From IMG/VR virus record IMGVR_UViG_3300021371_000013, positions 1-64,000 of that record: DNA of 64,000 bases; one strand, given 5' to 3'. The notes beneath the pieces were generated by a model. That model had not been told where the DNA came from and made no database searches. It saw only the letters and a list, made by a program, of their open reading frames with translations. The position numbers and the translations under genes are program-made. The DNA comes from a virus. Positions 34,937-46,000 of this stretch are shown here, piece after piece; position 1 is the stretch's first letter, and each line of letters starts with the position of its first letter.

Positions 34937-35918
34937 ATGTAGAATCTTTTTTATTAAAGTCGCCAAGTTCTTGAGACTCAAATCTTTTCTTGCATGCCGT
35001 TAAAGTTTTTTGACATTCATCCCTCAACCAATAATCTCTATCAATAAAAGGATGATGTTGTTCGGGTCTTGAGTGAGTTTGCGAGCAAATGAATACGCTG
35101 ATTGTTTTTTGATATGGATTTTTTGTGTTTAATGGCGAAACTTTTACAATATCTCCGAGCTGATAACCACCCTCCTTCAACTTGGTCCACTCAGGAACAT
35201 CATCAGAGTCCGCATATAAAGAAGCGTCAGCAACACCCCCTGAACCATTGTATCCAAAACCTTCAGTAAGAGATCTGCCGTCAATAGTCTCAATTGGCAA
35301 ACCTTTGTAACCGCATCCAATATCACACCTATAAGTCCAATTGCAATAATCAGAAAGAACAATTCGTGCCGGAACAAAAGCTTCATCAAGTTCAAGTACA
35401 GAAACAAGCTCCAACTCAATCATTGTCTTATCTTCAGATGTTTTTCTGTTCACAAAAAATACATCATCATTAAACTGCGAATCTGGATCCGACTCACCAA
35501 ATGGATTTACTCCATTTTGAAAATTTTCCGCATCAAGAAATCTTGCAAATGTACGCTTTCTGGTTACCTTGCAATTAACAAAATCTTCATTTGAATAAAA
35601 TATTTTAGAAAACAGTCCTTCCGGATTGGCTATTTGCATTTTTGGCCTAGGTAGCGTTCCATCCGACTTTGCTTCAAATCCATCAATTTTAATGGGTAAT
35701 GGTTGATAAGAATATCCCTGCCAAACAATTGGGTTTGAGCCATTTATCATCGGGCAGAATCTATACACAGGCTCAGCTCCTATATTGACTCCGTATAAAT
35801 CTTTTAATTCGTCAAAATTAGCTTGAAGATTGCTAAAATCTAGTTCATACAAATCTATTAGCGCATCAGGCGTTAATGTAAACAATTGTTTATTTAAATT
35901 TGATTGTGGTTTTGGCAT
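34881..35918 (-). CDS. Minor tail protein L-like (Fe-S cysteine protein)
   Basis: A 345-residue protein in the lambda L position. Conserved cysteines are at CNWTYRCDIGCGYKG (~188-200) and near the C-terminus, CQKTLTACKKRF. In lambda gpL the matching cysteines ligate a 4Fe-4S cluster; YRCDIGCGY and CxKTLTACKxRF are its hallmarks. The N-terminal half (VWQGYSYQPLPIKIDGFE) is the beta domain that packs in the distal tail ring. The sequence argues for a lambda/HK97-like tip rather than a baseplate. Confidence 0.82.
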   Translation of the reverse strand: MPKPQSNLNKQLFTLTPDALIDLYELDFSNLQANFDELKDLYGVNIGAEPVYRFCPMINGSNPIVWQGYSYQPLPIKIDGFEAKSDGTLPRPKMQIANPEGLFSKIFYSNEDFVNCKVTRKRTFARFLDAENFQNGVNPFGESDPDSQFNDDVFFVNRKTSEDKTMIELELVSVLELDEAFVPARIVLSDYCNWTYRCDIGCGYKGLPIETIDGRSLTEGFGYNGSGGVADASLYADSDDVPEWTKLKEGGYQLGDIVKVSPLNTKNPYQKTISVFICSQTHSRPEQHHPFIDRDYWLRDECQKTLTACKKRFESQELGDFNKKDSTYEGLRFGGFPGTEKYNIE

Positions 35919-35920
35919 AG

Positions 35921-38233
35921 TTAAGAACTTATATATATATTAACCAAAGACTCAACAATTTTATATACAGAAGAATTAGAAATCGCAAGAAGCGACCCAT
36001 ATCCCTGGTCATACGGTATAGAAGATGCATAAAATTCCGCATCAATTTCGTCCACAAAAACTATATCATCCAAAGATCCCGATTCTTGATTCACAGAGCT
36101 TACCCCGACAAAACGATCTGTATTTTCTCCCTCAAATACAACACACCAATATGCAGTTTTTCCTGCTGGAATTTTATTTGTTTTATTATTTTCAATAAAT
36201 TGCTCAACCAAAAACCTTGGATGATACGCAAAATAATCAGGCATACCTAACTGAGATCTTGCCATTGAAGTTATAACACCTCTATTGTTTTGAAAAAATT
36301 TATTTGCCACACCGTTATATGTATCTGTCAAATATCGATCTCCATCTGGTCTTACAACGGTAAATATTTCTCCTCCGGCCAGTCCTTCTGTATAAGACTT
36401 CGACATCCTCACGGTTTTATTTGCCAAGTCAAACGGCAAAGACGTGTCAGACGGCAAGGTGAAAATAAAATCATCAGCAATCAAATCGTCTTGTATGATC
36501 ATTGATATATCAGCATTGCCATTTTGAGTTAATATCGAAAACTCAACATTATCATTATAAAAAACCATTGCGTCGACATCAATAGTTTCATCTCCACCAT
36601 TTTTTGCATACATTCTTTTCTTAACGCGGTCATCAATTTTTATTTCTTCCCCAACCCCCTGGATTGAAAACTGAACAGGGGACTCGCAAAGTAATTCTCC
36701 AGCGATTGGCATAATGGGAGTAATTATATTATCCACTTGACTTGCGGACATCTCAATTGGATATTGCTCGAATTTTGCGCTTATACTATGATTGTTTTTA
36801 TAGTTGTAAGTGTGTGTCCATTCTTGGCATACGAAATTTTTCAATCGTTCGTACGGAGCAGGTGGATTAAATTGAAAAGGAATTGCGCCGTAATGTTGTT
36901 CAAGAAAATGAAGTATTGCGCGAGCTTCTGCATCATCACGGTTGTTAAAATTCAGTTCCAAAGTCAACAAGCTTTCATTTATTCCATCTCGATATATTTG
37001 ACTATACCCGGCCCCCATTCCAATTTCATTTAATCGAGGCTTTTGAGAAACACTTAAAGTTAAAGACGGCTTCCAGAAAAACTTCCTAGACCAACAATCA
37101 GTATTTACATCAAGATGATATCCATAATTCCTATTCCATTCTACTTGCGTTGCGGTTGGATTTTTTCCTGCATACGATTGATCGCCATACCAATAATAAA
37201 ACTTCTTATTTTCTACATTATAAACAATATCATTTTTTTCGTAATATTCGCTATCAGAATATTCATCTATATCAGCAACAAAAAGACCATCTAATTTTTT
37301 GAGTATTGAAGTATCTAAATTTCTAAGTTTTACAGATATATCATTATCATTTTCAAAGTTTAAATTGTGAGTCCAATCACTACAATAAAATGTTTTGCTT
37401 TGAACTTCTGTATTGTCGTATGGATGAAATGTTGAATCGCCATCCCACTGAAACCCTGAAATTCCCTGGCTGTATTTTAAATTAGGAGAAGGAGTATCTT
37501 GCTCATGTTGACCTTGATGATTTTCAAGAAAATGAACAATTGCATTTGCTTCTCTATTGGTTCGATTTTTGAATTTCAAATCAACCTCTATATTCAAGCT
37601 ATTGATATTTTTGGGTTGCAAGATATAGTAACCATTACCATATTCATATTTATAATTGTTTGCGCGAAAATTAACCGTACTACCATAATCAGCATCAAAG
37701 AAAAATTCATCGTGTGTCCATACATTTGTATTATCAGATGGCTCTGCATTAATCGCGGTGATCGTCAATTCACTTGGACCAGCTGGCTCGATATTCTTAA
37801 ATGATCCTTCGACAGGTAAAACATTTATAACCGATCCATTTAAATCAGGATTACCATTCAGTGATGATACGTCACTCTTAACATCAATAACTTTATATAT
37901 ACCGTCGTTATTTCCAGTTGATCCATCAATATTCAATAAATGCCCAACCTTTATTTCTGCGCCAGGAGCATCAAGCAAATTAAATGTATCCAAAACGTAA
38001 TGACTCTGACCGTCACTAGTCATTGGTCCATCAGGAATCAAAGACAATCGATTATTATCTTGTATAAAAATTCCCGCACCATCAACAGCATCTTGTCTCG
38101 CATAATAAAACAAACCATCGCCTGTATAATATACAAAATCAAACTTTTTATAATCAACTCCTGTTTGATAATCGCCGGAATAATTTGACACATGCGTCAA
38201 ATACTCAGACTTGAACAAATTACCTATAGACAT
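35921..38233 (-). CDS. Minor tail protein M-like, tandemly duplicated
   Basis: A 770-residue protein with two copies of an M-like distal tail domain. Copy 1 (~190-310) has NREANAIVHFLENHQG ... FYCSDWTHNLNFENDNDISV; copy 2 (~395-510) has DDAEARAILHFLEQHYG ... FVCQEWTHTYNYKNNHSISA. Lambda gpM is a single ~110-residue unit. Between and before them are GDxVYY-type modules (~20-45 and ~330-360), and the C-terminal ~250 residues are additional beta domains. It lies between the tube-like genes and the L-like gene, as expected for M. Confidence 0.7.
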   Translation of the reverse strand: MSIGNLFKSEYLTHVSNYSGDYQTGVDYKKFDFVYYTGDGLFYYARQDAVDGAGIFIQDNNRLSLIPDGPMTSDGQSHYVLDTFNLLDAPGAEIKVGHLLNIDGSTGNNDGIYKVIDVKSDVSSLNGNPDLNGSVINVLPVEGSFKNIEPAGPSELTITAINAEPSDNTNVWTHDEFFFDADYGSTVNFRANNYKYEYGNGYYILQPKNINSLNIEVDLKFKNRTNREANAIVHFLENHQGQHEQDTPSPNLKYSQGISGFQWDGDSTFHPYDNTEVQSKTFYCSDWTHNLNFENDNDISVKLRNLDTSILKKLDGLFVADIDEYSDSEYYEKNDIVYNVENKKFYYWYGDQSYAGKNPTATQVEWNRNYGYHLDVNTDCWSRKFFWKPSLTLSVSQKPRLNEIGMGAGYSQIYRDGINESLLTLELNFNNRDDAEARAILHFLEQHYGAIPFQFNPPAPYERLKNFVCQEWTHTYNYKNNHSISAKFEQYPIEMSASQVDNIITPIMPIAGELLCESPVQFSIQGVGEEIKIDDRVKKRMYAKNGGDETIDVDAMVFYNDNVEFSILTQNGNADISMIIQDDLIADDFIFTLPSDTSLPFDLANKTVRMSKSYTEGLAGGEIFTVVRPDGDRYLTDTYNGVANKFFQNNRGVITSMARSQLGMPDYFAYHPRFLVEQFIENNKTNKIPAGKTAYWCVVFEGENTDRFVGVSSVNQESGSLDDIVFVDEIDAEFYASSIPYDQGYGSLLAISNSSVYKIVESLVNIYISS

Positions 38234-39135
38234 TACTTCACAATTTCTTTTATGGTTATATTGCCTTTTGCATATTGACCTTCAGATATGTTCATCGATT
38301 GACTTTGTATTTTACCACTTGCAGAAAATCGCGCAATTCTTTCTCCCTGTAGAGACAATAAGAATGCATCTATTTTTGAATCGCTCAGGCCAAACGGACT
38401 AGTAGATTTTTGTTGATCGCCGTAGACATTCAAGCGCTCAACCATTTCATTTGATTCGATAGTCATTTCTTTCTCGATACTACCAACAGATACCCGCACA
38501 GGCACTGTTCCATCTGCGCGAGTGTTTATTGATGTATGCTCATTTGCTCGGATATGACTATGAACTTTTCTATTCACAACTATATTATATTTTAAACTTG
38601 CAATCTCAAAATCATCCTGGTCACCAGCGCTCGCAGAAATTCCGCCAAACGACTTTAATGAATGCGCGAAATCAATTTCACTTTTACTAAACCTTCTATC
38701 AATCTCTCTTTCAACACTACCATATATATCATAACTTGCATTAGCACGAACAATTTGAAAAGGACTCATATCAAAACTAAAAGACTTAAGATACATGTTA
38801 TCAAATTTATATCGACCAACTAAATTATCATTTATGGGTTGCTCGCTCATACCTTCTGCAATTTCAAACAATCTGCTTATTGTATTTGGATTACCGCCCT
38901 CGGTAAACTGTTCGGCGGATATAAAAAATGATACTTCCAACTGACCGCGCAATCCTTGAGTCGGCGCGAATTTAACAAATTCAGTTTTTGCGCCCAATAT
39001 ATTTTGATCAAAATCACCATACACTCGCTCAACTTCTAAATTTGGAGCGATCGACAAACTTGCGCTATTCGCAAACAACTCTTTGCCGCCAATAGATATT
39101 TTACCATCTTCGAATCTCAATAATGGATCGCTCAT
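38233..39135 (-). CDS. Tail-tube-fold protein (tip region)
   Basis: About 300 residues, beta-rich. It resembles the tube proteins at 39135 and 50799 in layout: an N-terminal strand-loop-strand with an RVYGDFDQNILG segment, a central EIASLKYNIVVNRKVHSHI region and a closing beta strand (KGNITIKEIVK). I start it at ATG 39135, which follows the upstream stop with a one-base overlap; the codon at 39138 is TTG. It probably forms a ring between the tube and the tip. The assignment is by pattern and position, not by a named family. Confidence 0.5.
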   Translation of the reverse strand: MSDPLLRFEDGKISIGGKELFANSASLSIAPNLEVERVYGDFDQNILGAKTEFVKFAPTQGLRGQLEVSFFISAEQFTEGGNPNTISRLFEIAEGMSEQPINDNLVGRYKFDNMYLKSFSFDMSPFQIVRANASYDIYGSVEREIDRRFSKSEIDFAHSLKSFGGISASAGDQDDFEIASLKYNIVVNRKVHSHIRANEHTSINTRADGTVPVRVSVGSIEKEMTIESNEMVERLNVYGDQQKSTSPFGLSDSKIDAFLLSLQGERIARFSASGKIQSQSMNISEGQYAKGNITIKEIVK

Positions 39136-40007
39136 CAATTGTGCAGTGTTTCGTATCCTTTATATGTTAAAGATATACTCATTTCTTGTTCTGTACTACT
39201 GTTTACGCTTTCGCTAATCAAACGAACATTCTTACCAACAAAACTATTTATTATATCTGTTGGCGATTGAGCATCAAATATTTCGATACTCACATCACTT
39301 TTCGGTGCAGCTTGTATTCGGTCTTTTATTTCTCGTATTTCATAATCATCAGCAATGATAGTAAAATTGATATCAGTTTCTATAGGATATTGTGTGTCGA
39401 TTTGTATTGGATCTAAATTTTTTGTATCCGCAGTGCCAGCATTCCAATCATCAACACTTCCTTTGGGTAGTGCATATATTGGTTGAGTATTGATTGCTCG
39501 ACTGTAACTAAAATCACTGATCGCATCGATTGTAAAATCACTCACGGTGACACGCATGCTCGATTGATCAGGATATCGTATGGGTGGATGAGTTTTGGTT
39601 GCTGTGCTTGCCGCGACATCCTTACCCAAACTACCATAAACAGTAATGTCTACTTGAATATCCGGAATTTCACCGACACTACAATTCACACTGTATCTCG
39701 AAATTCTACCTTTTGTAAAACCAAATCCTTTTGAGTCATTGTCGTACAATATTACGCCTTCTATTTCTTGTTCATCTAGAATGTATTGTCCAAGAGAATT
39801 TGTTTCCAATAATGGGTCTGTGCCAACCATTTTTCTGTTGACACTAAAATTGCCTTGTAATGGACTATCTATTGTTGCATCAATAAATCCTACGCCCGCA
39901 ACGCGAACTGGTTTTTCGCTTATACCATAGTTGCCATCAACACTTTGTACGCCTAGCAACTGATAGCCGTTGACAATTACTTTTTGTTCGTAATTTGAAT
40001 AACTCAT
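39135..40007 (-). CDS. Tail-tube-fold protein (tip region)
   Basis: A 290-residue protein. VIVNGYQLLGVQSVDGNYGISEKPVRVAG at the N-terminus and DISDFSYSRAINTQPIYALPKG with IETDINFTIIADDYE later match the order seen in the major tail protein at 50799 (INRQDVNQFGQLARID ... FSIDVPISRSVINRLGNP ... VSVSAILSDL). The ATG at 40007 lies just after the tape-measure stop; the codon at 40013 is TTG. It is probably a tube-related ring protein at the tip end. Confidence 0.55.
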   Translation of the reverse strand: MSYSNYEQKVIVNGYQLLGVQSVDGNYGISEKPVRVAGVGFIDATIDSPLQGNFSVNRKMVGTDPLLETNSLGQYILDEQEIEGVILYDNDSKGFGFTKGRISRYSVNCSVGEIPDIQVDITVYGSLGKDVAASTATKTHPPIRYPDQSSMRVTVSDFTIDAISDFSYSRAINTQPIYALPKGSVDDWNAGTADTKNLDPIQIDTQYPIETDINFTIIADDYEIREIKDRIQAAPKSDVSIEIFDAQSPTDIINSFVGKNVRLISESVNSSTEQEMSISLTYKGYETLHN

Positions 40008-40009
40008 AA

Positions 40010-43000
40010 TCAATCACTTAATAATCCTCCTGGACGTTGCTCCTCAACAATCACAGAAACAACTTGCTGCTTTATTCGTTCTGCCAACTGAGCATTGCTT
40101 TGCTCATCATTCGAACGGTCGGCTGGATTTTGACCGCTTGATTCGTTTTCTTTTTGTTGTTTTTGATTGGATGAACCGCGCTCCATGTTTATGGAAATAC
40201 TAATGTTGTTTGTGTTTCCGCCAGTTGACCCAGTTTCGCTTGATCCTGCGATTTTACTGACTGCGCCACCATCATAAAATTTTCCTGCGTTTATTTGATC
40301 AAGCATTGGCTTGCCAATTTGACGAGCGCTACTTGCGCGAATAACATACTCTCCCTCACTGAGCATGGCTGGTATTTGGTCGATGCCAGATTTTCCTGCG
40401 ATGTGACCACCGCTGGCGTATTTGCGGATTGGGCCGCCATCAAATCTTTTTAAAGTGGTTGTCATACCCTTTGGAGCGGTGATTTTTGGACCAGCTTCTG
40501 TCCCAAACAAATCCATTTTACCCAATCCATACATCAATCCGATACTTGCAACCATTCCCAGCAACTGCCTGCGTTTTGCTTTTTTGGCTTGTCGCTTTGC
40601 TTCAGCTTCTTGACGAATACGTTCTTCTTCTGAAAGTATTGATTGTATTGCGCTTGTATCTTCCCCCAATCCTACATTTCCAGATTGAGCATAAAAAGCG
40701 CCACTCATTGCTTTTCTTTGATATAATCTACCAGAATCAAATCCTCGCCCTCCTCCAAAATTAGATGCCAGTGCAGAGCCTTGTGCTGCAGGACCTCCTG
40801 GCGCGCCTTCTCTTCTTATTTTTCCTTTTGATAATAAATCATTTTCTACAGCATTAGCCAAGGCGGCTTCCTGTTTAGCTTTTGCTTCAAGACTTTTTGA
40901 AATTATTGTGCCAGCAATTTTTCCTCCAACGGGGATTTTTTGTTTTTGAATTTCTCCGCCATCAGCAAATCCAGGTATGCTTCCACCAGCATTCATTCCG
41001 TGCATGAATGATCCGCCATATTTATTTACTGCATCGCGACTCATCACATATTCGCCATTGCTTACCATCGCAGGTACTCCACCACCCTTTGAATATTTGC
41101 GAACATTTCCACCCTTTGAAAATCCCATTGCGCCAACCATTTGGTACGCCATTTTTTGCATCATTGCTTGCTGAATCATTCCGAGAAATCCAACCGCGGC
41201 ATCCATTAGTCCTTCTTTTATACTTTTTGTTCCATTGATTGCTTCGGTCATTGCTCCGGCAAGTCCATCGGCGAAAGCGCCAGGAATTTTTTCTCCAAGT
41301 TCATAGTCCATGTATTGAACTTTCTCGCGGATCGAATCCATTCCTTCTCCAATACCCCTGCTCATTGCAGATCTATCATCTCCAGGCAAAGCTTCGCCGC
41401 GTTTGTATTTTAATATTTTTTCTCTTAATTCTAGTTCTGCGCGACTTGCATCATTGTTTGCTTCTTGTAATTGATTCAGCCTACTTTGTTCGGTTACAGT
41501 TGACTTTACTTTATCTAATATGTCATTCTTCTTACCGTCTATTATATTTTGATATTCTGCAATTTGTCTGTTAATTTCTGCTTGTTCATCTGTACTTGCA
41601 GAACCTTTGCCTTTATTTAATTCATCGATTCTTTCTTGAGCCATTTTTTTGGTTCGGCCAACTATGTTGGCAGAGGTCATATCATTGATACTGAGTCCTG
41701 TTGGATCTAAATTTAATTCTTTGAATTTGGAAGTAATCGCGCTCCTAGATCCTGCCAACCTAGATTGTTTTTGCAAACCAATTCGTGCCTCCAATTGTGC
41801 GCGGTCGAATGCTATATTTTCATCCTGAGATCTATAAATTCCTCGACCATGTGTTGGCATTTGATATAGTGCTCGACGAATTCTTTCTTGCTGTTGATTT
41901 AAATCGATATCAAATTGAGCTTTATCTTTTAATTTTTCTGCTTCGGCAATTAATACTCTCATTGCGCCAGCTTGTTTGCCCAACTCAACGTTCGTTTGTT
42001 TATCTAAATGTAACTTCTGTTCTTTTAAATCTAATTCGTTACCAGCGAGCTGCAAATTTAATTCTGATTGACTGTATATATTTAGTATCTTGTCGATTTG
42101 ATCTTCTGTGGCTCCATTTTGTTTGAGTATTTTTTTCAATCGATCCGCTTCTTTTTTTATCAATTCATCGGTCAACTCCACTTGTTTTGCTGCAGCAGCT
42201 TGTTCTTCTGGAGTTTGCTTTTGAAACTCAGCCTGTTCTTCTGCTTTTAGTTTTTCTTTATATAAACTAATTTTTAATTTTTGTTCAAGATCGGCATCGG
42301 TATTTATTAAATTTATCAAGCCTTGTTTTTTTGTTGATTCCGCGGAAACTCGAGCAAGATCATATGCCTCCCCAGCTTTATTCAATCCTTGTACGTATTT
42401 CATTCTGGCTTTTTGTTCTTCAGATATAAAGCCGCCCATTAGTTTCAATTCTTGTTCAAGTATATTACCTCTTTCAAGATATCCTTTTTTAATATCAAAC
42501 TGCGCCTGAGCTGCCGCTTTTTGAGACTCAATCATTGCTTTTTGGATATTGAGTTGGAGAATTATTGCTTCACTTTGATCGTGCTCTGCAGTGATTTGTT
42601 CTTGATAAATTTTATACAATTGAGACCTTAACGCCTCAATTCTCTTTACATCTTCTGTGTCATCAACTTTAAAAAAATCTATTTTTTCTAAATTTTTTAA
42701 AAAATCAGATGACTTTTGCAGCTCAGGCTGACCCTGTTGTTGTATCTTGCCTTTTTTATCTCTTGTGTAAGATGGAAATAAAAATTTTTCATCACCCATA
42801 GACTCTACAGCTTTTTTCATAGAGCCGACCTGATATTGTTGCACATTCTGAAATTCATTTTGTTGATCTCCTTGCTCGCGGTATTTCGAGATCTGATCGA
42901 TTTCTTCCGCTGACGGGCCAAAAAAGTCAGAAATTAAAGGTATTTTCATTTTAAATATTGGGTTATTCGGCCCCCTTATAAGAAAATCTTTTTCGTTGAT

Positions 43001-46000
43001 ATCGGGAGGCGTAGTAGCCGTGTACTTTGGGGCAGCCATTTTCATAAGCTGCTTACCCTCTTGACTCATATCATCAAATATGTTTTTAGAAAATGCTTGT
43101 ATAAACTTTGGACTTGTACCCACAAAAGAAGATATAACCCCTTGTTGCCTTTTTAATTCTGCATCTTTTAAAGCTTTTGTATTTTCTTCGGTTGCACTTG
43201 CCCAACCCTGATACGCTCCAACTGCACCTCCGAGCGCTATTACCAGCGGTGCGCCGGGTCCAAACATTGGTGCGATCATACTTGCCATCATTGCTCCAGA
43301 AGCAGCGCCGCTTAAGGCTCCTCCTGCGGCATACATACTTTGATTACCTCCTTGAGCGCCCATTCCCCCTTGTTGTAAAAAACCCGCAGCCATTGGTGCT
43401 CCAATCATCATTGCCATGCCAGCGTTTCCTGAAAAAGCTCTCCCAAGGCCAGAAGAAAACCTTCCCATTTTACCTCCGATTCCTGTGGCTGAAGATTTTT
43501 CAAGAACACTCAATTTAGCTCTGGTTTTATCTAGATTACTTGTAGTACTCTTAAGTTTTGATTGTACTGCCCTATACTCGCTAGTACCCTTGGTAAGCGT
43601 TGACAGCTCTTGATTATGTTTTTGTATAGCTTGTTCTCTTTGCTCTATTCTGCGATTTAACTTCTCTATTTTTTTAGTATGTTCTGTAGTAGCTTTTTCC
43701 CAGTTTTGTCCAAATTTTGTGTTCGCTATAGAACTTTTTATACCGTCTAGGGGGTTAAAGTAATTCGGCACAAATCCATTCGCACCAAACACATCACGCA
43801 AACCATTTGGCTCATCATGTGTATTGGTTACGCCGAGGCCGAGGGGGTTTCCCTTGCCCATGAGTGCGCCGTGTGAGCCCACACGAATTTGTGAAACTGG
43901 AACACCAGCCGATTTTTCTCGGCCTATTGCATCAGATAATGGATCGGCGAAGTTGGGAATGTGGCCGTAGGCTTTACCTTTTTTGGGTAAAGATTTTAAA
44001 TCAAGTGGGGTTTTAGTTGTGGGGTCTGAAGAATAAATTTTTCTGGCAAACCCCATTACATTTTTTAAATTTGTATTAATTTTAGCCTCGGCACCTTCAC
44101 TTCCTTGGTTCTTACCTACTTCAAAAAGTTCGTATAATTTTTTATTTGGGGGCAAGTCGATAAGTGCATTGTCTGGCCTTTCATCTACTTTCGCACTTTC
44201 ACCTACAGATCTCAATACCGACTTGGTGACTGCTTCGAAAATATGACCGGCTACTGTAGCCATTTTGCTTTTTGGTAAATCTTTTTCTATTACAGCAGAA
44301 TTCATTGAGCCATAACCAAAAGTTTTAAGCATGCCGCTTGCAATTATCGCACTTCTTTTCTGCAGCTTCGAATTTATTTCATCATCATATCTTTTAAGAC
44401 CCCTTCTTTCATCTTTTTCATCTAAAGATTTAAATTCAACATCAATTTTTCTTGGCTGAGCTTTTTGCATTGCTGCCTTTTTGTAAAAAGATCTTCCTTT
44501 TTTATTGTATATGCCACTATCAGTCCCACTTCCGCCAGCTACATAAAATGTTTGTTTGGGTTTATCTGGACCCAAGGAAGCAGAGAGTCCTATATACTCA
44601 CTTGAACCGGCATTTAGATATTTTGTTTTTTTATCAATTTCCTGCATGATTGCGGGATTACTTAAATCTATTCTTGGTTTAGCTCCGACACCCTTGCCAC
44701 CCCTTGCAAAATTCGGAATATATCCCCCTGCAGCATATGGATCGAATCCATGTATACTACCAAATGCTTGTTGATAGTTTTTTCCAGCTTTGCTTGAATG
44801 AGGAGGCATGATTGCAGGTTGACTCATACCTTTGAAATTCTTGACTTTTTCTGCGCTATTATATATAACTGAACCTTCGCCAGGCATGTTCATGCTTCGA
44901 ATATTTCCAGCAGCATATCCACCCTGCGCAGCTTGTGCACGTTCTGGGTTTGCATAATTAGGAATATGCCCACTCGCTTTTTTACCAACAGGTGTTAAAT
45001 TCGCACCATAACCTTTTCGATACAATGTGCCAGCCATGCCAGCAGTCAATTTGTTTAATGAGTTAGCCTCAACAACTTGAGCTTTGAGTAGACCAAGTAT
45101 AATTTTTTCTTTTTCGGTGCGGCCAATATCTGTGCGCAACATTTCTTTGTTGAGTGCTGCGTTTTGACCAAACAATGCAACCAAGCTTGTTTGTATGGCT
45201 TTTTGTTTTTGTTTTTCGGTTGTTACGCCGACCAACGAAGTTAAACTTTCTTTTGTAAACTTTAATGCTTGACCAAATAATTTGAAAAATACACCCGCGA
45301 GAACCACCAATCCTGGCCCAGTAATAACATTACCAATACCTTTAAGAAGGCCAGTAGCAAAACTACTTCCAGTACTCTCTCCATCACCCAATACTCCGCT
45401 CAATCCTTCAGCAAGACTTTTGACAGAGTTGAGAATCTTTTCCATTCCCGGAGCAAGTGCAATTTCTCCAATTTGCGTACTAACTTGTTTGATAGCAAGT
45501 CCTGTTTCTGTGGCAACTGCAGACATTGTTTTGCGCAACTCTTCATTCTTTTGTATAGCTTCATCTGTAGCGCCAGCAGATATTCTGGTAGCTTCAGCCA
45601 TGATACCATTTTGCTTCGCGGCATCACTCAAAACAGCTTTCAAAATATTGATATGAAACAGCCCACCCATTGTTTGAGTAATTTGAGCTTTTTGCGCAGC
45701 GCTAAGAGTATCAAACGTATTGGCGAGATCATTCAGTATACGTTGTGCACCAATTGTATTTCCCTCAAGATCGCGAACTGCGATTCCTAAATTTTCAAGT
45801 TGATTGAGCGTATCAGTTTTTCCTGTTTTTGTGAAAATTGTTTTCAACGCATTACCAATAACCGCACCACCACGAGCAGTTTTTTGCTGAGCGGCAGTTA
45901 CAATACCCACAAGTTCATCGATACTCACACCAGCACTTTGAGCAGATTGACCAGTACGAGAAATAGCGTCCGCAAAATCTTGCGCACTAACCGCAAACTT

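Noticed and set aside
34937-34981. Extended N-terminus of the JAMM protein
   Set aside because: Would start with TTG inside the L-like gene; ATG 34936 gives a normal domain start.
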